DNA from: Streptomyces sp. JB150
GTDB lineage: Bacteria > Actinomycetota > Actinomycetes > Streptomycetales > Streptomycetaceae
DNA: 64,000 nucleotides
NCBI RefSeq assembly: GCF_011193355.1
Contig: NZ_CP049780.1
Location: 5,600,445 to 5,664,444 of the forward strand
Reading direction: 5' to 3'
The notes beneath the pieces are model-generated. The model had not been told where the DNA came from. It saw nothing but the letters and a program-made list of their open reading frames with translations, and made no database searches. The translations under genes and the position numbers were made by a program. Below, piece after piece: positions 28,797-37,514 of the stretch (position 1 is its first letter; each line of letters opens with the position of its first letter).

Positions 28797-28991
28797 ATGC
28801 GGTTGACGGTCTTCTGGGAGCGGATGGCGGAGCACTTCGGGACGGGGTACGCCGAAACCTTCGCGCGCGATCACGTGATGTCGGAGCTCGGCGGGCGCAC
28901 CGTGCACGAGGCGCTGGCCGCCGGCTGGGAGGCCAGGGACGTGTGGCGCGTGGTGTGCGACGTCATGAACGTGCCCCGGGAGAAGCGCTGA
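28797..28991 (+). CDS. DUF3046 small protein
   Basis: 64 residues (MRLTVFWERMAEHFGTGYAE ... HEALAAGWEARDVWRVVCD), the whole-length DUF3046 family. It is conserved next to recA/recX in actinobacteria including mycobacteria. Function unknown. The ATG at 28797 is the only plausible start. Confidence 0.88.
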   Translation: MRLTVFWERMAEHFGTGYAETFARDHVMSELGGRTVHEALAAGWEARDVWRVVCDVMNVPREKR

Positions 28992-29051
28992 CAGGTCACG
29001 AAGATCGCGGGGCGGTGACCGGTGGTCGGTGGCGTGGGCGAAACTGGCAGC

Positions 29052-30296
29052 GTGGCACCGACAGATGAGACCGGGCAGGCAGCCCCGCACGCACCCTCGA
29101 ACGGCACGACGCCGCCCGCCCGGCCCCCGGCCGACGGCGCCGCCGCGCCCGGCGCGCGCATGCCGCGCTGGCTGCCCCGCGCCATGGTGCTGGCGCTCGC
29201 GCTCGTCGCCGTCTTCCAGCTCGGCAGCTGGGCCTTCCACCAGCTCACCGGCCTGCTGATCAACATCCTGATCGCGTTCTTCCTGGCCCTCGCCGTCGAG
29301 CCGGCGGTGAGCTGGATGGCCGCGCGCGGGGTCCGCCGCGGGCTGGGCACCTTCCTGGTGATCCTCGCCGTGCTGATCGTGGCCGCGGGCTTCGTCACCC
29401 TGCTGGGCTCGATGCTGGCGGGGCAGATCATCACGATGGTCGAGAGCTTCCCCGACTATCTCGACTCCGTGATCAACTGGGTCAACGCCCACTTCCACAC
29501 CGATCTGAGGCGGGTGGACATCCAGGAGGGGCTGCTCCGCTCCGACTGGCTGCGCAACTACGTACAGAACAGCGCCACCGGCGTGCTCGACGTGTCCGCG
29601 CAGGTCCTCGGGGGGCTCTTCCAGCTGCTGACGATCGCCCTGTTCTCGTTCTACTTCGCCGCCGACGGACCGCGGCTGCGCCGGGCGATCTGCTCCGTGC
29701 TGCCGCCCGCCCGGCAGGCCGAGGTGCTGCGCGCGTGGGAGATCGCCGTCGACAAGACCGGCGGGTACATCTACTCGCGCGGTCTGATGGCGCTGATCTC
29801 CGGAGTGGCGCACTACGTCCTCCTGGAGGTCCTGGGCGTGCCCTACGCGCCCGTGCTGGCCGTCTGGGTGGGCCTGGTGTCGCAGTTCATCCCCACCATC
29901 GGCACGTATCTCGCGGGCGCCCTGCCGATGCTGATCGCCTTCACGGTGGACCCCTGGTACGCGCTGTGGGTGCTGGTCTTCGTCGTGATCTACCAGCAGT
30001 TCGAGAACTACGTCCTGCAGCCCAAGCTCACCTCGAAGACCGTCGACATCCACCCGGCGGTCGCCTTCGGCTCGGTCGTGGCCGGCACCGCGCTGCTCGG
30101 TGCCGTCGGCGCGCTGATCGCCATCCCGGCGGTCGCCACGCTCCAGGCGTTCCTCGGGGCGTACGTGAAGCGGTACGCCGTCACGGACGACCCGCGGGTC
30201 CACGGCCACCGCGGCCGCGGCGCCGGTCCCGGTCCGGTCGTACGGTTGCGGCGGCTGTGGGGGAGGGCGCGGGCGCGGCGGCAGACCCGTCCGTAG
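29052..30296 (+). CDS. AI-2E/PerM family membrane permease
   Basis: About 414 residues. After a Pro/Ala-rich N-tail there are about seven or eight membrane helices. Family signatures are GLLINILIAFFLALAVEPAV, GVPYAPVLAVWVGLVSQFIP with TIGTYLAGALP, and VIYQQFENYVLQPKLTSKTV near the end. Members export small molecules or act as Na+/H+ antiporters; the substrate cannot be read from sequence. GTG at 29052 (MAPTDETGQ) is chosen, while in-frame GTGs at 29022 and 29034 are alternatives. The C-terminus is Arg-rich. Confidence 0.85.
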   Translation: MAPTDETGQAAPHAPSNGTTPPARPPADGAAAPGARMPRWLPRAMVLALALVAVFQLGSWAFHQLTGLLINILIAFFLALAVEPAVSWMAARGVRRGLGTFLVILAVLIVAAGFVTLLGSMLAGQIITMVESFPDYLDSVINWVNAHFHTDLRRVDIQEGLLRSDWLRNYVQNSATGVLDVSAQVLGGLFQLLTIALFSFYFAADGPRLRRAICSVLPPARQAEVLRAWEIAVDKTGGYIYSRGLMALISGVAHYVLLEVLGVPYAPVLAVWVGLVSQFIPTIGTYLAGALPMLIAFTVDPWYALWVLVFVVIYQQFENYVLQPKLTSKTVDIHPAVAFGSVVAGTALLGAVGALIAIPAVATLQAFLGAYVKRYAVTDDPRVHGHRGRGAGPGPVVRLRRLWGRARARRQTRP

Positions 30297-30358
30297 CGGT
30301 GCTCGTCCGCAGCGGTGCCTGGGCGCCCGGGACGGCGCTCGCGACCCGCGTGCCTCGC

Positions 30359-30388
30359 TTGACACGAAAATCGAACATCCATTCATAT
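30359..30388 (+). promoter_or_regulatory. recA promoter with SOS (LexA) box
   Basis: TTGACA at 30359-30364 and TCATAT at 30383-30388 (18-base spacer) form a promoter. GAACATCCATTC at 30373-30384 lies in the spacer and fits the Gram-positive Cheo/LexA box known upstream of Streptomyces recA. LexA bound there would block RNA polymerase. Confidence 0.7.
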
Positions 30389-30548
30389 GGAAGCTCCGGC
30401 GAGGCTCTCGGTGGGTGTTTCGGCCCGCTTTGGGCGGAGAGATACCCGAGTTATCCACAGGCCGGACCAGCGTCGGGGCGCATTGTCAGTGGCAGGCGTT
30501 AGCGTCTTTGACGTGAAGCGATCGACTCAAGCAAACCGGGTGGAACCC

Positions 30549-31679
30549 ATGGCAGGAACCGACCGCGAGAAGGCGCTCGATGCCGCCCTCGCACAGATTG
30601 AACGGCAATTCGGCAAGGGCGCGGTCATGCGCATGGGCGAGCGGTCCAAGGAGCCCATCGAGGTCATCCCGACCGGGTCGACCGCGCTCGACGTTGCCCT
30701 CGGCGTGGGCGGTCTGCCCCGCGGCCGTGTGGTGGAGATCTACGGACCGGAGTCCTCCGGTAAGACCACGCTGACCCTGCACGCCGTGGCCAACGCCCAG
30801 AAGGCCGGCGGCCAGGTGGCCTTCGTGGACGCGGAGCACGCCCTCGACCCCGAGTACGCGCGCAAGCTCGGCGTCGACATCGACAACCTAATCCTCTCCC
30901 AGCCCGACAACGGCGAGCAGGCCCTGGAGATCGTGGACATGCTGGTCCGCTCCGGTGCCCTCGACCTGATCGTCATCGACTCCGTCGCCGCGCTCGTGCC
31001 GCGCGCGGAGATCGAGGGCGAGATGGGCGACAGCCACGTCGGCCTCCAGGCCCGCCTGATGAGCCAGGCCCTGCGGAAGATCACCAGCGCGCTCAACCAG
31101 TCCAAGACGACGGCGATCTTCATCAACCAGCTCCGCGAGAAGATCGGTGTGATGTTCGGCTCCCCGGAGACCACCACCGGTGGCCGGGCGCTGAAGTTCT
31201 ACGCCTCGGTGCGCATCGACATCCGCCGCATCGAGACCCTGAAGGACGGTACGGAGGCGGTCGGCAACCGCACCCGCTGCAAGGTCGTCAAGAACAAGGT
31301 CGCGCCGCCCTTCAAGCAGGCCGAGTTCGACATCCTCTACGGCCAGGGCATCAGCCGCGAGGGCGGCCTGATCGACATGGGCGTGGAGCACGGCTTCGTC
31401 CGCAAGGCCGGCGCCTGGTACACGTACGAGGGCGACCAGCTCGGCCAGGGCAAGGAGAATGCGCGCAACTTCCTCAAGGACAACCCCGACCTGGCCAACG
31501 AGATCGAGAAGAAGATCAAGGAGAAGCTGGGCGTCGGCGTGCGGCCCGAGGAGCCGGCCGCCGAGCCGGGCGCGGACGCCGCGGTCACCACCGCCCCCGC
31601 GGACGACGCCGCCAAGTCGGTGCCTGCCCCGGCGGCGGCGAAGACGGCCAAGACCAAGGCCGCGGCCGCCAAGAGCTGA
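30549..31679 (+). CDS. recA: RecA recombinase
   Basis: 376 residues, normal for Streptomyces. Walker A is GPESSGKTT, Walker [21 protein letters not shown], and the DNA-binding loop 2 region is [17 protein letters not shown]. The C-terminal tail is Ala/Lys/Pro-rich. It catalyses strand exchange and LexA self-cleavage. The ATG at 30549 ([14 protein letters not shown]) is the family start. The stop is four bases from the recX start. Confidence 0.98.
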   Translation: MAGTDREKALDAALAQIERQFGKGAVMRMGERSKEPIEVIPTGSTALDVALGVGGLPRGRVVEIYGPESSGKTTLTLHAVANAQKAGGQVAFVDAEHALDPEYARKLGVDIDNLILSQPDNGEQALEIVDMLVRSGALDLIVIDSVAALVPRAEIEGEMGDSHVGLQARLMSQALRKITSALNQSKTTAIFINQLREKIGVMFGSPETTTGGRALKFYASVRIDIRRIETLKDGTEAVGNRTRCKVVKNKVAPPFKQAEFDILYGQGISREGGLIDMGVEHGFVRKAGAWYTYEGDQLGQGKENARNFLKDNPDLANEIEKKIKEKLGVGVRPEEPAAEPGADAAVTTAPADDAAKSVPAPAAAKTAKTKAAAAKS

Positions 31680-31683
31680 GCCC

Positions 31684-32481
31684 GTGACACGGCGAACCGA
31701 CTGGTCCGAGTACGAGTACGCCCACCCCGGCCCCGCGTGGGAGCCGGGGAGCGAGGACGACGGGCGCGCCGCCGGACAGGGCACCGGCCGGCCGGACGGC
31801 GACCCGCACCACCCGCACGACCCGTACGACCCGTCCCCCGGTGCGGGGACGAACGGAGGCTCCCCGCGCGGCGCGGGCGGCTCACGCGGACGGCGTGGAC
31901 GTCGGCGCGGCTTCGGGGATCCGCCCGCCGAGGACGGGGGCTCCTCTCTCTCGTCGAGGGCCGAGAAGGGGGAGTCCTCAGGGGACCCGGTCGAGCGGGC
32001 GCGGGCGATCTGCCTGCGCCTGCTCACCGGGACCCCGCGCACCCGCAAGCAGCTCGCGGACGCCCTGCGCAAGCGGGAGATCCCGGACGACGTCGCCGAG
32101 GAGGTGTTGTCACGCTTCGAAGAGGTGGGACTGATCGACGACAGCGCCTTCGCGGACGCCTGGGTGGAGTCCCGCCACCACGGCCGGGGCCTGGCCCGGC
32201 GGGCGCTCGCCCGGGAGCTGCGCACCAAGGGCGTCGACTCCACGCTGATCGACGCGGCGGTCGGCCGGCTCGACTCCGAACAGGAGGAGGCGACCGCGCG
32301 TGAGCTGGTCGCCCGCAAGCTGCGCGCCACCCGCGGCCTCGACCGGGACAAACGGCTCCGCCGCCTCGCGGGGATGCTCGCCCGCAAGGGCTACTCCGAG
32401 GGCCTGGCCCTGCGGATCGTCCGGCAGGCGCTGGAGGAGGAGGGGGAGGACACGGAGTTCCTGGAGGACGAGGGACTCTGA
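31684..32481 (+). CDS. recX: RecX regulatory protein
   Basis: 265 residues. The first ~100 are low-complexity (Pro, Gly, Arg, Asp). The RecX helical repeats occupy the rest (ARAICLRLLTGTPRTRKQLA, IPDDVAEEVLSRFEEVGLID, DSAFADAWVESRHHGRGLA). RecX inhibits RecA filaments. The GTG at 31684 comes four bases after the recA stop, so the genes are cotranscribed. The N-terminal extension is common in Streptomyces RecX. Confidence 0.94.
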   Translation: MTRRTDWSEYEYAHPGPAWEPGSEDDGRAAGQGTGRPDGDPHHPHDPYDPSPGAGTNGGSPRGAGGSRGRRGRRRGFGDPPAEDGGSSLSSRAEKGESSGDPVERARAICLRLLTGTPRTRKQLADALRKREIPDDVAEEVLSRFEEVGLIDDSAFADAWVESRHHGRGLARRALARELRTKGVDSTLIDAAVGRLDSEQEEATARELVARKLRATRGLDRDKRLRRLAGMLARKGYSEGLALRIVRQALEEEGEDTEFLEDEGL

Positions 32482-32583
32482 CGCGGCTGTCGGCTCCGAC
32501 GCGGCTGACGCTCCGCCACGGGCCCTGCACACGGTGGACGCGCGGGGGCGCCCATCGCGTACAGGGCCGAACGACCCGCCACA

Positions 32584-32597
32584 CCCCCCGAGGGGGG
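32584..32597 (+). terminator. possible recA-recX terminator hairpin
   Basis: CCCCCC-GA-GGGGGG lies about 100 bases after recX and just before the insertion element. There is no T tract, and the loop would be tight, so this is a weak call. Confidence 0.3.
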
Positions 32598-32615
32598 CGC
32601 CCCGCGCCGGCCCTA

Positions 32616-33540
32616 GGGTCTGTCGCGAAAGTGGATCTTGGCCGTGAATGATCACGCTCTGTGGGGACGTGGTGATCTGACGGATGGCCAGTGGGCCCGG
32701 CTATAGCCGTTGTTGCCACAGGGCATTAAGCCAGGCCGTCCGCCGGTGTGGACGCGGCGGCAGCTGATGGACGGCATACGGTGGCGGACCCGGACAGGTG
32801 CTCCCTGGCGCGATGTGCCGGAACGCTACGGGCCCTGGGACCGGGTCCATGACCTGTTCCGCCGCTGGCAGCGGGATGGCACCTGGGCCGCGATTGTCAC
32901 GCACCTCCAGGCCGAGGCGGATGCGAGGGCCTGATCACCTGGGACGTGAACGTCGACTCCACCGTCTGCCGGGCGCACCAGCACGCGGCCGGGGCGGCGA
33001 AAAGGGGGACCTGCCAAAAGAGCCGCCCGGCGGCATTGCCATCGAGCCGGCCGACCACGGCCTCGGACGCTCCCGAGGCGGTCTGACGAGCAAGATCCAC
33101 CTTGCCGTCGAGCAGGGGCAGAAGCCTCTGTCGGTGCTGATCACGGCCGGGCAGCGAGGCGACTCTCCGCAGTCCGAGTCCGTCCTGGACGCGATCCGGG
33201 TGCCTCGGATCGGTCCTGGTCGACCCCGTAAGCGACCGGACCATGTACGGGCCGATAAGGCGTACGACTCCCGCCGCAACCGGGCCTACCTGCGAAGACG
33301 CGGTATCAAGGCGACCATCCCGGTCCCGGCGGACCGAGTTCGCAACCGCCAGAGACTCGGCTCCCGAGGCGGTCGGCCGCCGAAGTTCGACAAGACCGAC
33401 TACCGCGAGCGCCACGCGGTCGAATGCGGGATCAACCGCCTCAAGCGCCACCGGACCGTGGCCACGAGATACGACAAGCTTGCCGTCCGTTACGAGGCGA
33501 CCGTGCTGGCAGCAGTCCTCAACGAGTGGCTGTGACCAGT
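32616..33540 (+). mobile_element. IS5-family insertion element, inactive remnant
   Basis: The left end is GGGTCTGTCGCGAAAGTGG at 32616, next to CCTA, as in Streptomyces IS5-group elements. The matching right end (CGCGACAGACCC) is not found within the next few hundred bases, so the right end is lost or rearranged. The transposase inside is broken. It sits between recX and the SnoaL-like gene. Confidence 0.8.
32644..33535 (+). pseudogene. IS5-family transposase, nonsense and frameshift mutations
   Basis: Reading from GTG at 32644 gives NDHALWGRGDLTDGQWARL, then a TAG at 32704, then PLLPQGIKPGRPPVWTRRQ of the DUF4096 domain. The frame ends at 32934. The next part ([20 protein letters not shown]) is in another frame, and the DDE domain ([20 protein letters not shown] ... 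[20 protein letters not shown]) in a third. One stop codon plus two frame changes (about 32925 and 33000) rule out simple programmed frameshifting. Confidence 0.85.
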
Positions 33541-33557
33541 GGGTTCTGTCGTCGACC

Positions 33558-34007
33558 TCAGTCTGTCGGTGTCGGCACGGCGCAGGCATCGGCGATTGCC
33601 CGCGTGTCCCAGTAGAACGGACGGACCTCGGTGATCCGCCCGTCCTTGACCGTGATCGTTTGCAGAATGGGGAAGCTGAGTTCACGGCCGGTCGCGCGCG
33701 CGCGAGCACGGACCTTTGTGAGCACGACCGCAGTCTCACCGGTGGCCAGGAACTCCTGTTCCACCATCTCGAACGACTCCCACACCTCTCCCATCATGTG
33801 GAAGAACTGCGTCATGCCCTTGTGCCCACGCCAAGTGCCTCCGTAGGGCAGGGCATCTGCTTGATGCAGCTCGACATCCGGCGCAAAGAAGGGGGCGAGG
33901 AGGTCGAACGAAGCCTCGCCAGGGCCTCCCGCCGCCAGGTACTCCGCCTCAGCCGCATACATGCCGGTGAGAACTGTTGCTGACTCCGTAGTGGATGACA
34001 TCGTCAT
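33558..34007 (-). CDS. SnoaL-like/NTF2-fold protein
   Basis: 149 residues with the SnoaL/NTF2 cone-fold pattern (FFAPDVELHQADALPYGGTW, ending TITVKDGRITEVRPFYWDTR). Members are polyketide cyclases, isomerases or ligand-binding proteins, so the exact reaction cannot be stated. ATG at 34007, with 34001 as an alternative. It lies isolated between the IS remnant and the rhodanese gene and does not belong to either operon, so it may have arrived with the insertion. Confidence 0.75.
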   Translation of the reverse strand: MTMSSTTESATVLTGMYAAEAEYLAAGGPGEASFDLLAPFFAPDVELHQADALPYGGTWRGHKGMTQFFHMMGEVWESFEMVEQEFLATGETAVVLTKVRARARATGRELSFPILQTITVKDGRITEVRPFYWDTRAIADACAVPTPTD

Positions 34008-34093
34008 GCCGTCAGCATGAGGACCACAGCAGGACCTTGCTGGCGGTGATCAGACATCGTTGTGCTGCACGGTCGGCACTTCCGCAACACGCC

Positions 34094-34507
34094 CTAGGCG
34101 TGCTGCTCGACCACCGGCAGTCCCGCCGCCCGCCAGGCCTGGAAGCCGCCGATCAGGTCCGTGGCCCGGCGCAGTCCCAGCCGGTGCAGGGACTCGGCGG
34201 CGAGGGACGACGCGTATCCCTCGTTGCACAGCACCACGACCCGCAGCTCATGGCCGGTGGCCTCGGGAAGACGGTGGCTGCCCCAGGGGTCGAGCCGCCA
34301 CTCCAGTTCGTTGCGCTCCACGACCAGGGCGCCGGGGATCAGGCCGTCCCGCTCACGCAGCGCGGCGTACCGGATGTCCACGAGCAGTGCCTCACCGGCC
34401 TGCTGGGCGGCGTAGGCCTCGCGCGGCCCGATCCGCTCGTAGCCTGCCCGCACCCGCTCCAGCAACTGGTCGATGCCCACGGGCTCCCCGTGCTCGCGGC
34501 CGCTCAC
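34094..34507 (-). CDS. rhodanese-like sulfurtransferase domain protein
   Basis: 137 residues, one rhodanese domain. ALLVDIRYAALRERDGLIPG is the substrate-entry strand, and VVVLCNEGYASSLAAESLHR contains the catalytic-loop Cys (CNEGYAS). The C-terminus is GGFQAWRAAGLPVVEQ. It likely handles sulfane sulfur from cysteine oxidation. The GTG start overlaps the cysteine dioxygenase stop (GTGA), so the two are co-translated. Confidence 0.9.
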   Translation of the reverse strand: MSGREHGEPVGIDQLLERVRAGYERIGPREAYAAQQAGEALLVDIRYAALRERDGLIPGALVVERNELEWRLDPWGSHRLPEATGHELRVVVLCNEGYASSLAAESLHRLGLRRATDLIGGFQAWRAAGLPVVEQHA

Positions 34508-35064
34508 TGCCAGTCCTCCGGGCGCTCGACGTGCTCCAGACGCAGCACCTGGCCCGTGCGGCTGAAGCGGCGGATCCGGGGCAGCGGCGGGTAGTAGGCG
34601 TGGACCGAGATCGCGTGCTCCTCCGTGGACTCGTTGAGCACCTCGTGGACGTGGTGACGGCCGAAGGCGCGGCCCTGACCGGCCGGCAGGAGGCGGTGGC
34701 GGTCCACACCCTCGGTGAGTTCGAGGGTCTTCCAGCCGTCGGCGGGCAGCCGCGCGGCCAGCGCGTTCTCCCGCAGTTCGCCGCGCGCGGTGAGGAAGGC
34801 GCCCACCGAGTCGGCGTGGTCGTGCCAGCCGGTGCCCGTGCCGGGCGGCCAGCCGATCAGCCAGGCCTCGCTGCCGCCGGGCCCCTGGAGCCGTACCCAG
34901 GTACGGCCCTCCGGGTCGAGCGGCAGGGATTCGATCAGCGCGGTGTCGGCCGCCGCACGCCGGACGAAGTCCAGCAGATCGGCCTGGGTGGGCGCGGAGC
35001 CACGCCCGGCGGCGGACGCGACGGAGGCGGGGGAGGGGGAGGGGGAGGGGAAAAGGGCAGACAC
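34504..35064 (-). CDS. cysteine dioxygenase-family cupin
   Basis: 186 residues. Cupin motifs carrying the iron ligands are GWHDHADSVGAFLTARGELR (two His) and GRAFGRHHVHEVLNESTEEH. Cysteine dioxygenase oxidises L-cysteine to cysteine sulfinate; related thiol dioxygenases use other thiols. The GTG at 35064 follows AGGACGG by about six bases. An ATG at 35109 has no such site and would put the start 32 bases from the leader peptide stop. The first residues are a Ser-Pro repeat from a GGGGGA tract (35028-35055). Confidence 0.87.
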   Translation of the reverse strand: MSALFPSPSPSPASVASAAGRGSAPTQADLLDFVRRAAADTALIESLPLDPEGRTWVRLQGPGGSEAWLIGWPPGTGTGWHDHADSVGAFLTARGELRENALAARLPADGWKTLELTEGVDRHRLLPAGQGRAFGRHHVHEVLNESTEEHAISVHAYYPPLPRIRRFSRTGQVLRLEHVERPEDWQ

Positions 35065-35141
35065 GTGGACCGTCCTGATGAGTTCGCGGAAGCGCGCGCG
35101 ACAACGCATCGAGCGGCGCGCGGCAGAGAGAGGAAGCGAGA

Positions 35142-35228
35142 TCAGCAGGACGGTCGACACACGCAGCCCGCGTAACGGACGAGGTCCATATGGACCCGTC
35201 GCCACAGGCGCACGCAGGTGTCGGTCAC
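35142..35228 (-). CDS. 28-residue Cys-rich leader peptide upstream of cysteine dioxygenase
   Basis: A short reading frame gives MTDTCVRLWRRVHMDLVRYA then GCVCRPSC and stop. The basic RRVHMDLVRYA core with clustered Cys at the C-terminus matches the small leader peptides found before sulfur-metabolism genes in actinobacteria. Four Cys codons occur in 28, the last directly before TGA. The stop lies 77 bases before the dioxygenase GTG. It probably senses charged tRNA-Cys by ribosome stalling or termination, controlling the downstream genes. The GTG start lacks a strong ribosome site. Confidence 0.7.
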   Translation of the reverse strand: MTDTCVRLWRRVHMDLVRYAGCVCRPSC

Positions 35229-35312
35229 GATCCGGAGTACACCATGCCGGTCCGGACGGGTCAACTCGCTGTCACCATGTGGACACACGGTGACCGTGAG
35301 CATACTTCGCCC

Positions 35313-36974
35313 TCAGCGCGAGGCCGCCCCGGCCTCCGCCTGGACCCCGGCTCGCGTCCCGCCTCCGCCGCCGGCCTGGGCCGGGCCGCCGAGCGTCGCC
35401 TCGGCCGCCGCGTAGAGGTCGGCGGGGCGCACCCCGTTCAGGGCCGTGACGAGATGCCCGTCGGGCCGGACGAGGAGCACGGTGTGGGCGGCCGCGCCCG
35501 GGTAGCTCTCGGCGACCAGCAGCTCGGCGGGGTGCGGCAGGGCGGACACCGCGGCCGCGAGCCGGGGCATGATCCCGGCCGTCGCCCAGTGCTTGCGCTC
35601 CCACACGCCGGTGCCGGGCGCGATCAGCACGACGAGCAGCGCGCCCCGGCCCAGCCGGTCGCGCAGCCGTACGAACGAGCCGTCCTCCGCGGTGACCACG
35701 ACATCGGTGACCGGTGCCCCCGGCGGGGTGGCGACCGGGACCTCGGCCTCGATGTGCCGGGGCGCGAGCGGGGAGTCGGCATAGCCGCCGGGGGCGCCCA
35801 GCGGGCCGCTGCCCAGGTGGCCGTCGGTGAGCAGCGCGTCATGACCGCGGGCGGCGCCCGGCACGTACGAGCGCAGGCCCTTGCCGCCGCGCACCTGCGG
35901 CAACGCCTGGTCGGCGGCGCGCAGCCGGGCGGCGACGACCGCGCGCCGCTCGGCCTGGTAGCTGTCGAGCAGCGCCTCGTGCGGCCCGTGGTGCCAGGCC
36001 AGCGCCAGCTTCCAGGCGAGGTTGTCGGCGTCCCGCAGCCCCTCGTCCAGCCCCTGGGTGCCGAGCGCGCCGAGCAGATGCGCCGCGTCCCCGGCGAGGA
36101 AGACCCGGCCCGCCCGCCAGCGCCTTGCCAGCCGGTGGTGGACGATGTGCACTCCGGTGTCCAGCAGTTCGTACGACGGTGAGGCCTCGCCCGTCCAGCC
36201 GGTCAGGGTCTCCTGGACGCGGGCCAGCAGCAGCTCGGGCGTGACCAGGTCCTTGCCGGGCGGCAGCAGCCAGTCCAGCCGCCAGACACCGTCCGGCAGC
36301 GGGCGGGCGGTCACCTCCCCGGCCGAGGGCCCCGACGACCGCCACGGCGGCATCCGGTGGAGCAACGCCTGACCCGGCCACGGAAGTTCCGCCCGCAGCG
36401 CGGCCACGGCGTGCCGCTCCACCGCCGTACGGCCAGGGAAGCGGATGTCCAGGAGCTTGCGCACGGTCGAGCGGGGGCCGTCGCAGCCCACCAGGTAACT
36501 GCCGCGCCACCAGGTGCCCTGGGCGCCGCGGGTGTGCGCGGTGACGCCCGAGGGTTCCTGCTCCACGGCGTCCAGCCGGCTGTCCGCGACGATCTTGACG
36601 ATTCGTTCCCGCGCCAGTGCGGCGCGCAGGGCGTCCGTGAGCACGTGCTGGGCGATGTGCAGCGGGGAAACCGGGGCCGCGTCGTCCTCCGCGTCGTCCT
36701 CCGGGGCCTCGCCGAACGTGATCTCGCGCATCACCTGCTTGCGCCGCATCGACCGCCATCCGGCCCAGTGCGCGCCGGCCTCGTCCAGTGCCGTCCCGGT
36801 CAGCCGGGACATCAGCGCGGCGGTGTCCTCGTGCAGGGCGACGGTGCGCGCCAGGCGCGGTTCGTCCTTGCCCGGGCCCTCGTCGAGGACGACGCACGGC
36901 ACCTCCTGACGCGCCAGTGCCAGGGCGAGCGTCAGCCCGACGGGCCCCGCTCCGACGATGATCACCGGGTCCAC
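35313..36974 (-). CDS. FAD-dependent aromatic monooxygenase (MhpA/TetX-like)
   Basis: About 553 residues. The Rossmann motif PVIIVGAGPVGLTLALALAR is at the start, with the DG motif YLVGCDGPRSTVRKLLDIRF in the middle. The second FAD motif is RVFLAGDAAHLLGALGTQGL followed by DEGLRDADNLAWKLA. A C-terminal thioredoxin-like domain is typical of the phenol/3-hydroxyphenylpropionate hydroxylase group. It hydroxylates an aromatic ring using NAD(P)H and O2; the substrate is unknown. GTG at 36974 with AGGGGG upstream is preferred over the ATG at 37064, which would add 30 atypical residues. Confidence 0.85.
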   Translation of the reverse strand: MDPVIIVGAGPVGLTLALALARQEVPCVVLDEGPGKDEPRLARTVALHEDTAALMSRLTGTALDEAGAHWAGWRSMRRKQVMREITFGEAPEDDAEDDAAPVSPLHIAQHVLTDALRAALARERIVKIVADSRLDAVEQEPSGVTAHTRGAQGTWWRGSYLVGCDGPRSTVRKLLDIRFPGRTAVERHAVAALRAELPWPGQALLHRMPPWRSSGPSAGEVTARPLPDGVWRLDWLLPPGKDLVTPELLLARVQETLTGWTGEASPSYELLDTGVHIVHHRLARRWRAGRVFLAGDAAHLLGALGTQGLDEGLRDADNLAWKLALAWHHGPHEALLDSYQAERRAVVAARLRAADQALPQVRGGKGLRSYVPGAARGHDALLTDGHLGSGPLGAPGGYADSPLAPRHIEAEVPVATPPGAPVTDVVVTAEDGSFVRLRDRLGRGALLVVLIAPGTGVWERKHWATAGIMPRLAAAVSALPHPAELLVAESYPGAAAHTVLLVRPDGHLVTALNGVRPADLYAAAEATLGGPAQAGGGGGTRAGVQAEAGAASR

Positions 36975-37088
36975 GGCGCGGCGCCCCCTGCCCGTGACGG
37001 TGTCCTGAGGGATGTGAGTGAACAGGAAGTTGGAGCAGGGTGCACGATCACAGAAAGTATGCAACCTATTGCGGGTGCTTGCGTCAAG

Positions 37089-37130
37089 TGACGAGGGGCA
37101 GTGGCGATCATGCCACTGCCCCTCGTGTCA
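37089..37130 (-). terminator. 15-bp inverted repeat, probable terminator of a lost gene
   Basis: ACGAGGGGCAGTGGC, loop GATCAT, then GCCACTGCCCCTCGT is a perfect 15-bp stem with TGAC/GTCA ends. It lies 22 bases beyond the stop of the truncated reading frame 37152-37277 on the same strand, so it fits an old transcription terminator. No T run is present. Confidence 0.6.
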
Positions 37131-37151
37131 CTGAAGGTGGTTGGCTCACCC

Positions 37152-37277
37152 TCAGATGGCGCCTCCGGCGCCGGTGCCGCGGATGCCTCTAATCTCACGC
37201 AGACGGACAACTGGTGACCGAGTGGCGAGCGGGAGGGTTTTGCCGCGCGCCCGAAAGGGAATCGGGCGTGCCAGCAT
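37152..37277 (-). pseudogene. C-terminal gene remnant
   Basis: 41 residues in frame from an ATG just after an in-frame TAG (LPLATRSPVVRLREIRGIRG, then TGAGGAI and stop). The base composition looks coding, and a strong hairpin follows. It is most likely the surviving end of a gene whose 5' part was removed when the accessory patch formed. The 37278-37514 stretch upstream holds no intact gene; pieces such as VWYAVLDHRLCNLGLVGRS on + look like further debris. Confidence 0.4.
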
Positions 37278-37514
37278 CAGCTACTGTCAGAGCCCGAACA
37301 GCAAGCAGTGTGGTATGCGGTCCTCGATCACCGGCTGTGCAACCTGGGGCTCGTCGGCCGGTCGTTGGACGCGGGGCCCCGACAGTAGGTCAACACCGAT
37401 CTCAAGCGCAGCCTGCCGATGCATTGCCGAGCCCGACGCTGGGACCAACTCGCCTCAAAAGACCCGTCGGCGCGTCTGGGCCTTGAGCGGGCCCTTGACC
37501 ATCGCCGGACGTCC

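Noticed and set aside
32644..33535. Programmed ribosomal frameshift transposase
   Set aside because: An in-frame TAG plus two separate frame changes are present, and the right end is missing; decay is simpler.
33558..36974. Natural-product gene cluster (SnoaL-like protein, FAD monooxygenase, DegT relative)
   Set aside because: The genes are isolated, in different operons, and no scaffold-building enzyme is in the window.
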